Shown here: piece by piece, positions 1 to 6,279 of the stretch | Numbering within the stretch: position 1 is the stretch's first letter | Layout of the letters: each line of letters opens with the position of its first letter | NCBI GenBank assembly: GCA_026129185.1 | Contig: JAHCIO010000003.1 | Location: forward strand, 118,958-182,957 | From: Promineifilum sp019695075 | Lineage (GTDB): Bacteria > Chloroflexota > Anaerolineae > Promineifilales > Promineifilaceae | Direction of reading: 5' to 3' | Length of the DNA: 64,000 bases | Position numbers and translations under genes: made by a program | The notes under the pieces: generated by a model | The model's input: the letters and a program-made list of their open reading frames with translations, nothing else | Databases searched by the model: none | Told to the model about the DNA's origin: nothing

Positions 1-465
1 CAGAGCGCTGAAGCGCTCGGCGGGCACGTCGCCGGCGTTGTTCATAGCGATCAGGGCGTTGGTGTTGGCCGGGTTGCCGACGACCAGGGCGCGCACATCG
101 CCGGCGGCCACCTCGCTGAGCGCCTGCCCCTGACCGACGAAGATGGGGCCGTTGACCTTGATCAAGTCGCCGCGCTCCATGCCCTTCGACCGCGGCCGCG
201 AGCCGATGAGCAGCGCCCAGTTGACGCCGTCGAAGGCCACGCGCGGGTCGTCGCTGATGACAATGTTATCCAGCAGGGGGAAGGCGCAGTCGTCGAGTTC
301 CATGACGACGCCTTCCAGGGCGGCCAGCGCCTGCGGAATCTCCAGTAGGTGCAGGGCCACGCGCGTATCGGGGCCAAAGACCTCGCCATTGGCCAGGCGA
401 GGCAGGATGGAGTAACCAATCTGGCCGGCAGCGCCGGTGACAGCCACTTTGACGAGCTTCGACAT
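1..465 (-). CDS. mdh: Malate dehydrogenase, N-terminal part (runs off window start)
   Basis: NAD-dependent malate dehydrogenase, oxidising malate to oxaloacetate in the TCA cycle (cytoplasm). The 155 visible residues begin MSKLVKVAVTGAAGQIGYS, the Rossmann dinucleotide-binding loop, followed by the malate-specific stretch LIGSRPRSKGMERGDL, which carries the substrate arginines of the mobile loop, and then VVGNPANTNALIAMNN. This order matches the cytosolic/bacterial MDH subfamily rather than lactate dehydrogenase. The start is the ATG complementary to 463-465, preceded on the minus strand by a purine-rich ribosome site. The catalytic His-Asp part lies outside the window. It diverges from the ArsR gene at 743. 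Confidence 0.93.
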   Translation of the reverse strand, partial: MSKLVKVAVTGAAGQIGYSILPRLANGEVFGPDTRVALHLLEIPQALAALEGVVMELDDCAFPLLDNIVISDDPRVAFDGVNWALLIGSRPRSKGMERGDLIKVNGPIFVGQGQALSEVAAGDVRALVVGNPANTNALIAMNNAGDVPAERFSAL

Positions 466-655
466 TGTGATTTCTCCTATGGACGGCAGCCGCGGCGCGC
501 CGAGAGGCATACGCGACGGCCAAGGCTTAGACTGTAAAGTGCGGCCGGTGCTCCCCGGCGCGTGTTGGGTTAGTGGTGCAAGTGTATTATGGGCTGTTTT
601 GCGCGGGGCGGCAATGCCCGCGGCGGATTCAGGCTAGTATCTAGAGTCGTATGAT

Positions 656-736
656 GTCTATGAATCGCATAGACCAGGATAATTGGCCCTTGACATATCG
701 CAGTATTTATTTTACTATTTAACTAACTAGTTAATT
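656..736 (+). promoter_or_regulatory. Promoter with two inverted repeats upstream of the ArsR-SRPBCC pair
   Basis: A -35 TTGACA (690-695) and -10 TACTAT (713-718) are separated by 17 bases. An inverted repeat GTCTATG-5-CATAGAC (656-674) lies upstream, and the palindrome TAACTAGTTA (724-733) overlaps the expected start of transcription. The second is well placed as an autorepression operator for the ArsR-type protein encoded just downstream. The AT-rich stretch contrasts with the surrounding GC-rich DNA. The operator role is inference. Confidence 0.6.
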
Positions 737-742
737 ATAAAG

Positions 743-1084
743 ATGATTCACACCACAGACGACGCGCTCAGCCTGACCTTTGCCGCCCTGGCCGACCCGA
801 CCCGCCGGGCGATGCTGGCGCGGCTGGCCCAGGGGCCGGCCACCGTCAAGGAACTGGCCGAGCCGTTCAACATCAGCCTGCCAGCCATCTCCAAACACCT
901 GAAGGTGCTGGAGCACGCCGGGCTGATCGAGCGCGGGCGCGAGGCCCAGTGGCGGCCGGCGCGACTGCAAGCCGCGCCGTTGAAGGACGTGGCCCAATGG
1001 CTGGAGCTGTACCGCCAGAACTGGGAAGAAAGCTTCGACCGGCTGGACGAGTATTTGCGCCGGATTCAGAAGGAGAAAGCATAA
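743..1084 (+). CDS. ArsR-family winged-helix repressor
   Basis: A 113-residue DNA-binding protein. Residues about 15-85 carry the ArsR winged-helix fold, including LADPTRRAMLARLAQG and the recognition helix region LPAISKHLKVLEHAGLIERG. No metal-binding ELCV(C/G)D-type cysteine motif is present, so it is not a typical arsenic or zinc sensor. It belongs to the common subgroup that is co-transcribed with an AHSA1/SRPBCC gene. Its stop TAA overlaps the ATG of that gene (TAATG), so translation is coupled. Probable autorepression through the palindrome at 724-733; the effector is unknown. Confidence 0.9.
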   Translation: MIHTTDDALSLTFAALADPTRRAMLARLAQGPATVKELAEPFNISLPAISKHLKVLEHAGLIERGREAQWRPARLQAAPLKDVAQWLELYRQNWEESFDRLDEYLRRIQKEKA

Positions 1085-1563
1085 TGGCCAGCACAACCGC
1101 CGACCGTGAAATCGTCGTCACCCGCCTGATCGACGCGCCGCGCGAACTGGTCTTCGCGGCGTTCACCGAGCGGGAGCATGTGGTGAATTGGTGGGTCCCG
1201 GACGGCACGACCACCCACGAGTGGAACGCAACGCCGGGCGGCCGGTGGCGCTACACCATGCCCGGCCCCGGCGGCGCGCCGATGCCCTTCCGGGTGCAGT
1301 TCGTCGAGATTACCCCGCCGGCGCGGCTGGTCTATGACTACGGCGCGGACGTGGCGGGCGCGCCGGAGCCGGTGCGCACGCAGGTGGACTTTGCGGAAGA
1401 GAACGGCAAGACCAGAGTGACGTTGCAACTAGTGTTTGCCACGGCGGCCGAACGCGACGCGGCAGCGCAATACGGCGCCGCCGGCGGGGCGCAGCAGGCG
1501 TTGGGCAGCCTGGCGCGGTATGTGACCAGGCTGTGGCGCGATTCTCCCGAATCGCTTCTTTAG
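1084..1563 (+). CDS. SRPBCC (AHSA1-type) ligand-binding protein
   Basis: 159 residues of the START/SRPBCC superfamily, a helix-grip fold binding hydrophobic ligands. It starts REIVVTRLIDAPRELVFAAF and has the usual WWVPDG and FVEITPPARLVYDYG segments. It forms a two-gene operon with the upstream ArsR repressor through a TAATG overlap, an arrangement widespread in bacteria though its ligand is rarely known. The last residues WRDSPESLL and the stop codon are encoded by a palindromic repeat (1533-1649), so the original C-terminus has probably been replaced or extended. Confidence 0.88.
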   Translation: MASTTADREIVVTRLIDAPRELVFAAFTEREHVVNWWVPDGTTTHEWNATPGGRWRYTMPGPGGAPMPFRVQFVEITPPARLVYDYGADVAGAPEPVRTQVDFAEENGKTRVTLQLVFATAAERDAAAQYGAAGGAQQALGSLARYVTRLWRDSPESLL

Positions 1564-1649
1564 CCAGCCGGGCCGTGGCGCGATTCTCCCGAATCGCTTC
1601 TTTAAAGGACAGCTTGAGTTTAGAACGCGATTCGGAGAATCGCGCCACA
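1533..1649. repeat. Palindromic repeat family A, three copies
   Basis: Two direct copies of GGCGCGATTCTCCCGAATCG (from about 1535 and 1577), then an inverted copy GCGATTCGGAGAATCGCGCC (about 1626-1646). Each unit is itself a palindrome around TTCTCCCGAA. The first copy supplies the end of the SRPBCC gene. The same family recurs at 6203-6267. Confidence 0.85.
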
Positions 1650-1667
1650 ACATCAAAGGAGAGTGAG

Positions 1668-2120
1668 ATGGCTTCAAAGAAGGCAGGCGCGCGCGACGAG
1701 GATGTGACGGGCTTCACCGAGGAGGAGCGCGCGGCTATGAAGGAGCGCGCCGCGGAGACGAAGGCGGCGGCGCGGCGCGGCGCGAAGGCGGATGGGACGG
1801 CCGACGTGCTGGCCAAGATCGCCGAGATGCCGGAATCGGATCGCTTGATAGCCGAGCGGGTTCATGCGATTGTCACGACCAGCGCGCCGCACCTCGCGCC
1901 GAGGACGTGGTACGGGATGCCCGCCTATGCCAAGGACGGCAAGGTGCTCTGCTTCTTCCAGGCGGCGCAGAAGTTCGGCGCGCGCTACGCGACGCTGGGC
2001 TTCAATGACGTGGCCAGGCTCGACGAGGGCGCGATGTGGCCGACTGCTTTCGCGCTGATCGAATTGACGGCCGCCGAAGAGGCGCGGATCGCGGCGCTTG
2101 TGACGCGGGCGGCGAGTTAA
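1668..2120 (+). CDS. DUF1801 (YdhG-like) protein
   Basis: 150 residues. Residues 1-50 are charged and alanine-rich (DEDVTGFTEEERAAMKERAAE). Residues 60-150 form the DUF1801 domain, with IVTTSAPHLAPRTWYGMPAY, the hallmark WYGMPAY and the later FGARYATLGFND. DUF1801 proteins are related to the frataxin-like YdhG fold; biochemical function is not established. ATG at 1668 follows the Shine-Dalgarno sequence AAAGGAGAG. The 3' end overlaps the convergent trmH gene by four bases. Confidence 0.85.
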   Translation: MASKKAGARDEDVTGFTEEERAAMKERAAETKAAARRGAKADGTADVLAKIAEMPESDRLIAERVHAIVTTSAPHLAPRTWYGMPAYAKDGKVLCFFQAAQKFGARYATLGFNDVARLDEGAMWPTAFALIELTAAEEARIAALVTRAAS

Positions 2121-2986
2121 AGCTTTCCCAGCCCTCTTTGTCGCACCACCTCATACACCACCAACGCCGTCGCCGCCGACAAATTCAGGCTGTCCACCTG
2201 CCCGGCCATGGGGATGCGCACGCGCATGTCGGCTGCCGCCAGCCACGTCTCGCTCAGCCCCCACGCCTCGCTGCCCATGACCACGGCTACCGGCCCGGTC
2301 AGGTCGGCGGCGGTGTAAACGGTCTCGGTTGCCGGCGTGGTGGCCACAATGGCGATGCCGCGCGCTCGCAGCCAGGCGATGGTTGCCTCGGCCGGCGCGG
2401 CCACGGCCGGCACGGTGAAGTAGGCCCCCAGGCTGGCGCGAATGACGTTGGGGTTGTGGAGGTCGGTTCCCGTAGAAACGGCGCTCTTAGAAACCGAGTT
2501 TCTTCCGAGAAACTCGGTTTCTGGGGTGGGCGCGAGCAGGGCGTCCACGCCGGCGGCGTCGGCTGTGCGCAAGACCGCGCCCAGGTTGCCCGGCTTCTCC
2601 GCCTCCTCGACGACGACGAGGAAGGGCGCGGCGCGAAAAGTCAGCTCGTCCAGCGTCCGGTGGGGGTAGGCGATGACCAGCAGCAGCCCGCCGCTTTGGC
2701 CGCGATAGGCCATCTTGGCGAACACGGCCGGCGAGACGTAGAACAGTTCCGTCATGCCCGTCTCGGCCAGGGCGACGAGATGACGCGCCGCCGCCTCAGC
2801 CTCCGCCCCGGCGATCAACTCCGGGCAGACGTAGGCCTCTACCGGGGCGACGCCGCGGCCGAGGGCCAGCCCCACCTCGCGCACGCCCTCGACGACCGTC
2901 CGCCGCGCCACGTCGCGCGCCCGCCGGTCGGCCAGGCGGACGACGGACTTGACGCGGGGGTTGGTGGGGCTGGTGATGGTTATCAC
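2117..2986 (-). CDS. TrmH/SpoU-family RNA 2'-O-methyltransferase with in-frame repeat insertion
   Basis: 289-residue SPOUT-class enzyme transferring methyl from SAM to a ribose 2'-OH in rRNA or tRNA. An N-terminal RNA-binding part precedes the catalytic knot: VVVEEAEKPGNLGAVLRTADAAG (NxGxxxRTA motif), ALVMGSEAWGLSE-type motif 2 (VVMGSEAWGLS) and motif 3 PMAGQVDSLNLSAATALVVYE. Between DALLAPTP and STGTDLHNPNV lies ETEFLGRNSVSK, encoded by a 35-base palindrome (2488-2522), absent from the usual family spacing. Start is GTG; its GTGA overlaps the stop of the MazF-like gene, so the two are translationally coupled. Which RNA it modifies cannot be told. Confidence 0.88.
   Translation of the reverse strand: MITITSPTNPRVKSVVRLADRRARDVARRTVVEGVREVGLALGRGVAPVEAYVCPELIAGAEAEAAARHLVALAETGMTELFYVSPAVFAKMAYRGQSGGLLLVIAYPHRTLDELTFRAAPFLVVVEEAEKPGNLGAVLRTADAAGVDALLAPTPETEFLGRNSVSKSAVSTGTDLHNPNVIRASLGAYFTVPAVAAPAEATIAWLRARGIAIVATTPATETVYTAADLTGPVAVVMGSEAWGLSETWLAAADMRVRIPMAGQVDSLNLSAATALVVYEVVRQRGLGKL
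2488..2522. repeat. Palindromic repeat family B inside trmH
   Basis: Near-perfect palindrome AAACCGAGTTTCTTCCGAGA followed by AACTCGGTTTCT, located inside an open reading frame without breaking it. Other copies are at 25718-25752 and 26619-26653, both intergenic. Confidence 0.9.
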
Positions 2987-3336
2987 GCGGCCTCTCGAGT
3001 GGAGGCTACGAGATAGACAGAGAGGTTCTCGAGCAGGCGGCGGTGGCGCTGTGGCGCGATTGATCCGATGGAGCCGATGAGTCTGGCCTGGGGCACAACC
3101 GCCAGAAAGCCCAGTCGGATCAGGGAGTCGGCAACGAGACCGCTTTGGGCAAAGTCCTCCTCAGCCGAAGATATGAGTTCGTCAAATCCGGCGATCTGGT
3201 GGTGAAGCTGCGTGCTAATACCGCAGACGAGCGCGTCGTCAAACGGCGGCATGGCGCGCAGGAAAAGCGCGGGACGATTCTTGACCCGTTCATCGGCCTG
3301 TGGCAGCGGGGTCAGAACAACGTCACCCTCCTTCAT
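2983..3336 (-). CDS. PemK/MazF-like toxin
   Basis: 117 residues with the MazF-type beta-barrel opening MKEGDVVLTPLPQADERVKNRP, where the polar residues after the first strand and the RP of the substrate loop are conserved, and VCGISTQLHH where MazF has its strand 3. MazF family members are sequence-specific endoribonucleases. It overlaps the upstream small antitoxin-like gene by 14 bases and the downstream trmH start by four, forming a three-gene operon. Toxicity is inferred from family and context only. Confidence 0.75.
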   Translation of the reverse strand: MKEGDVVLTPLPQADERVKNRPALFLRAMPPFDDALVCGISTQLHHQIAGFDELISSAEEDFAQSGLVADSLIRLGFLAVVPQARLIGSIGSIAPQRHRRLLENLSVYLVASTREAA

Positions 3337-3559
3337 AGTTCGGATTAGGCTCCTTGACAGCCGTCAGCGGATAATCTGGTTCGTCTTCCCCGTATGCCGC
3401 ACTTAGCCCATCCAGGGATAACCTCAGCCAGGCAAGGCGCTCTGCGTCGGGTTCGGGAATCACCGTAACCAACAAGCGGGCGTTCGGACGTAGTTCGACC
3501 GGATCGTCGAGTTGGATGTGCTCGCCGTCAAAATGGGCGCGCAAGATGATGGTTTCCAT
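3323..3559 (-). CDS. Small antitoxin-like protein
   Basis: 78 residues: METIILRAHFDGEHIQLDDP then VELRPNARLLVTVIPEP, followed by an acidic tail (AYGEDEPDYPLTAVKEPNP). The N-terminal beta-rich part resembles the small antitoxin-like proteins that precede PemK/PIN toxins, and the acidic C-terminus suits wrapping around a toxin. It overlaps the MazF-like gene by 14 bases and is transcribed first, the usual antitoxin-toxin order. An alternative start further upstream would add a basic leader without family likeness. Confidence 0.7.
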   Translation of the reverse strand: METIILRAHFDGEHIQLDDPVELRPNARLLVTVIPEPDAERLAWLRLSLDGLSAAYGEDEPDYPLTAVKEPNPNYEGG

Positions 3560-3671
3560 ACCGTCTAGCCGTTCCTGTTCGTGTTCAATTAGCCATCCTA
3601 GAGAACTGATGACAGTATAGCATGGAGGCGACTTTGGTTCACTCCGCTTGGCCGCTTTCTGGACTACCGCT

Positions 3672-4097
3672 CTACTCCTCAAACCGCCCCGGATAGCCGC
3701 GAATGCTGGCCCGCAGCACCTCGCGGCCGTCGGCGCCGACCACTCGCCCGGCCAGGCGCACCCAGCCGCGCTCGCTGACCTCGACGACCTCCGCCTCGGC
3801 CGTCACCGTGTCGCCGATGTACACCGGGGCGAGGAACTCGAAGGTCATCTCCGTGGCCAGGAAGGCCCACAGGCCGCCAAGGTGGGTCAGCAGGCTGGCC
3901 GTCAGCAGGCCAGGGACGATACGGCGGCCGAATGGCGTCTGGGCCACGTAGCGATCGTCGGTGTGGTAGGGGTTAAGGTCCCAGGTGACGCCGATGAACA
4001 GGGCCGCGTCGGCCTCGGTCAGCGTGCGTGTGAAAGCGCCCTTCTCGCCGACGCGGGCGGCGCGGGGGATACGGTTGGGGAGGAGGGGGGTGGGCAT
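3672..4097 (-). CDS. MaoC-like (R)-hydratase domain protein
   Basis: 141 residues with a single hot-dog fold. The hydratase-2 motif appears as FIGVTWDLNPYHTDDRYVAQ followed by FGRRIVPGLLTASLL; the Asp and His of this segment are the catalytic pair in MaoC/PhaJ hydratases. Likely reversible hydration of an enoyl-CoA or related thioester. The start at 4097 gives the expected family N-terminus; an upstream ATG would add residues of no recognisable kind. Stands alone, convergent to nothing, divergent from the trp operon. Confidence 0.82.
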   Translation of the reverse strand: MPTPLLPNRIPRAARVGEKGAFTRTLTEADAALFIGVTWDLNPYHTDDRYVAQTPFGRRIVPGLLTASLLTHLGGLWAFLATEMTFEFLAPVYIGDTVTAEAEVVEVSERGWVRLAGRVVGADGREVLRASIRGYPGRFEE

Positions 4098-4264
4098 GGG
4101 GTCATTATAGACAAGGGTACCCGCGCGCACAATCCGCAAATCTCTGCCGCCAGCAGACAACCCGCACACGAGACAAGGAACGCGCAGGGAACAGCCCGTG
4201 GCTTCATGGCTCTCTCCGCTCTGCGACAGAGTCTCCGAGCTTCGGCGCGCGGCGACAAGACCCC

Positions 4265-4293
4265 TTGACGACCGCCCACCCTCATGCTAGACT
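4265..4293 (+). promoter_or_regulatory. Promoter of the tryptophan operon
   Basis: TTGACG (4265-4270), 17-base spacer, TAGACT (4288-4293), giving a predicted start near 4300, about 15-20 bases before the first conserved T-box element. Position relative to the leader supports it. Confidence 0.6.
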
Positions 4294-4433
4294 GCTGCTC
4301 AATCGAATACCCAACGACATCGATTCGGACGAGTACCCCGCACAGCGGGTCCGCAGAGAGCCGGTTAGACTGCTGCAAGACCGGCGTCAGCGCGGCGGGT
4401 GAATGGACCGAGGAGTCGCCGGGGCGAAAACCC

Positions 4434-4460
4434 GTAGCACAGACTGTCAGTCTGTGCTAC
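4434..4460. repeat. Palindromic repeat family C inside the T-box leader
   Basis: Perfect palindrome with arms GTAGCACAGACTG and CAGTCTGTGCTAC around a central T. Related copies lie at 19212-19290. It lies between stem I and the antiterminator of the T-box. Confidence 0.9.
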
Positions 4461-4510
4461 CCAGTAGCCGCGGCCGGAGTGGCCTCCGTTAGCAGGGCCG
4501 GGCCTATAGA

Positions 4511-4586
4511 CAGTATCCAGTAGGTCAGTGTTCAGTAGATCAGTTCGGACTGACCTACTGGCCCACTGACAGACTGACCTACTGAC
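4511..4586. repeat. Palindromic repeat family D inside the T-box leader
   Basis: Arms built from CAGTAGGTCAGT and its complement ACTGACCTACTG, with short variants GTTCAGTAGATCAG and CCCACTGACAGACTGACC. The same vocabulary recurs at 25846-25914, 58549-58599 and 59346-59408. Confidence 0.85.
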
Positions 4587-4650
4587 GAAGAGGGCCGACA
4601 AAAGTGAAGTCGCAGACGCGGCTTAAGCAGGGTGGCACCACGGGAGTTTG

Positions 4651-4686
4651 ACGCTCTCGTCCTGAGACAGGGACGGGAGCGTTTTT
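4651..4686 (+). terminator. T-box intrinsic terminator
   Basis: Stem CGCTCTCGTCC / GGACGGGAGCG (one G-T pair) with loop TGAGACAG, followed by a run of five T. Mutually exclusive with the antiterminator that includes the T-box sequence at 4629-4644. Confidence 0.85.
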
Positions 4687-4690
4687 GTTT

Positions 4691-4809
4691 GGCTGACCGC
4701 CGACGGCCGACCGCTGACCGCTGATAGAGCCAGACAGGTGATGGGTGTCCACCAGCACATTGGTGTCAGGCATTCTTGCGACGGTCAGCGGTCGGCCGTC
4801 AGCGGTCAG
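4691..4809. repeat. Long inverted repeat, family E, between T-box and trpB2
   Basis: Left arm CTGACCGCCGACGGCCGACC GCTGACCGCTGA (from 4692) and right arm ACGGTCAGCGGTCGGCCGTC AGCGGTCAG (4781-4809), separated by about 55 bases. Family E recurs at 12970-13040, 47950-48026, 57430-57459 and near 59400. It separates the T-box terminator from the trpB2 ribosome site. Confidence 0.8.
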
Positions 4810-4841
4810 TTGTGTAGGTTACTTGCAAAAGGAGAGGAACG

Positions 4842-6203
4842 ATGACTGAGCAGACAAAGTTTATTCTCGACGACAGCCGGCTGCCGCGGGCGTGGTACAA
4901 CATCAACGCCGACCTGCCCACGCCGCCGGCCCCTGTGTTGCACCCCGGCACGCTGGAGCCGGTGACGCCCGACTTCCTGGGCGTCCTCTTCCCGATGGCC
5001 CTCATCCTGCAAGAGATCAGCACGGAGCGCTACATCGAAATCCCGGAGCCGGTGCGCGATGTCTATCGCATGTGGCGGCCGACGCCCTTCCTGCGCGCGG
5101 CGCGGTTGGAGCGCGTGCTCGACACGCCGGCCCACATCTACTTCAAGTACGAGGGCGCCAGCCCGGTGGGCAGCCACAAGCCGAACACGGCCGTGCCGCA
5201 GGCGTTCTACAACAAGCAGGAGGGCACCAAGGCGCTGACCACGGAGACGGGCGCGGGGCAGTGGGGTTCGGCCCTGGCCATGGCCTGCGACTTCTTCGGC
5301 ATTGACCTGGAGGTCTACATGGTCAAGGAGTCGTTCCACCAGAAGCCCTATCGCCGGGTGATCATGGAGAGCTACGGGGCCAGGGTCTACGCCAGCCCCA
5401 GCAGCAACACCCAGTACGGCCGCGCCCTGCTGGCCGACAACCCCGACGCGCCCGGCTCGCTCGGCATCGCCATCTCCGAGGCTGTCGAGGCCGCGGCCAC
5501 GTCCGGCGGGGCCAAGAAGTACAGCCTCGGCTCGGTGCTCAACCACGTCCTGTTGCATCAAACGGTCGTCGGTCTGGAGGCGCTGGAGCAGTTTGAGATG
5601 GCCGACGAATACCCCGACGTGCTCATCGGCTGCACCGGCGGCGGCTCCAACTTCGCCGGCTTCACCTTCCCGTTCATCCACAAGAACCTGACCGAGGGCA
5701 AGACGACGCGCGTCATCGCCGCCGAGCCGACGGCCTCGCCCAGCCTGACCAAGGGGCGCTACACCTTTGACTACGGCGACACGGCCCAGATGGCCCCCAT
5801 CGTCAAGATGTACACGCTCGGCCATACCTTCATCCCGCCGGGCATCCACGCCGGCGGCCTGCGCTACCACGGCATGTCCCCGCAGGTCAGCGCCCTGCTC
5901 CACGGCGGCCAGATCGAGGCGCGGGCCGTCAAGCAGCTCGACACCTTCAAGGCCGGTCTGACTTTCCTGCGCGCCGAGGGCATCATCCCCGCGCCCGAAT
6001 CGACCCACGCCATCGCCGTAGCCATTGACGAGGCGCTACGCTGCAAGGCCGCCGGCGAGAAGAAGGTCATCGCCTTCAACCTCAGCGGCCACGGCCACTT
6101 CGACATGACCGCCTACGACAGCTACCTGAAGGGGCAGTTGGAGGACTACGAGTACCCGGTCGAGGCAGTGGAAGAAGCGTTACAGCATCTGCCGGCAGTG
6201 TAG
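4842..6203 (+). CDS. trpB: Tryptophan synthase beta chain, TrpB2 type
   Basis: 453-residue PLP enzyme that joins indole and serine to make tryptophan. The PLP lysine is in SPVGSHKPNTAVPQAFYN, followed by LTTETGAGQWGSALAMACDF and the phosphate-binding CTGGGSNFAGF. Length and the long N-terminal extension (about 90 residues before the PLP lysine region) mark it as the TrpB2 subfamily, which often works without a TrpA partner; no trpA is seen here. ATG follows AAGGAGAGG. It is the first gene behind the Trp T-box. Confidence 0.95.
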   Translation: MTEQTKFILDDSRLPRAWYNINADLPTPPAPVLHPGTLEPVTPDFLGVLFPMALILQEISTERYIEIPEPVRDVYRMWRPTPFLRAARLERVLDTPAHIYFKYEGASPVGSHKPNTAVPQAFYNKQEGTKALTTETGAGQWGSALAMACDFFGIDLEVYMVKESFHQKPYRRVIMESYGARVYASPSSNTQYGRALLADNPDAPGSLGIAISEAVEAAATSGGAKKYSLGSVLNHVLLHQTVVGLEALEQFEMADEYPDVLIGCTGGGSNFAGFTFPFIHKNLTEGKTTRVIAAEPTASPSLTKGRYTFDYGDTAQMAPIVKMYTLGHTFIPPGIHAGGLRYHGMSPQVSALLHGGQIEARAVKQLDTFKAGLTFLRAEGIIPAPESTHAIAVAIDEALRCKAAGEKKVIAFNLSGHGHFDMTAYDSYLKGQLEDYEYPVEAVEEALQHLPAV

Positions 6204-6267
6204 TGGCGCGATTCTCCGAATCGCCTCCTGAGGGCATAGATAGCGCGATTCGGGAGAATCGCGCCAC
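6203..6267. repeat. Palindromic repeat family A between trpB2 and trpE
   Basis: GTGGCGCGATTCTCCGAATC GCC at the left and an inverted GCGCGATTCGGGAGAATCGC GCCAC at the right, separated by about 17 bases. It begins directly at the trpB2 stop codon and ends a few bases before the trpE ribosome site. Confidence 0.88.
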
Positions 6268-6279
6268 GGATGGAGAACT

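Larger units (their letters stand above)
4315..4690 (+). promoter_or_regulatory. Tryptophan T-box riboswitch (tRNA-sensing leader)
   Basis: A cis-acting leader that reads uncharged tRNA. Stem I elements appear in order: GACGAGTACC (AGTA of the specifier loop, 5' side), AGAGAGCCGG, the distal loop CTGCAAGACCGGC, and the 3' side of the specifier loop GTGAATGGACC. The in-register specifier is TGG (4404-4406), i.e. tRNA-Trp. The T-box proper, AGGGTGGCACCACGGG (4629-4644), pairs with the tRNA acceptor end, and is followed by a terminator at 4651-4686. This predicts transcription of the trp genes when tRNA-Trp is uncharged. Between stem I and the T-box, where stems II and III normally lie, two palindromic repeats are inserted (4434-4460 and 4511-4586), making the leader unusually long. 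Confidence 0.88.

Noticed and set aside
4098..4169. Longer start for the MaoC-like gene
   Set aside because: It would add MCGLSAGGRDLRIVRAG, unlike the family, and the ATG at 4097 gives the normal start.
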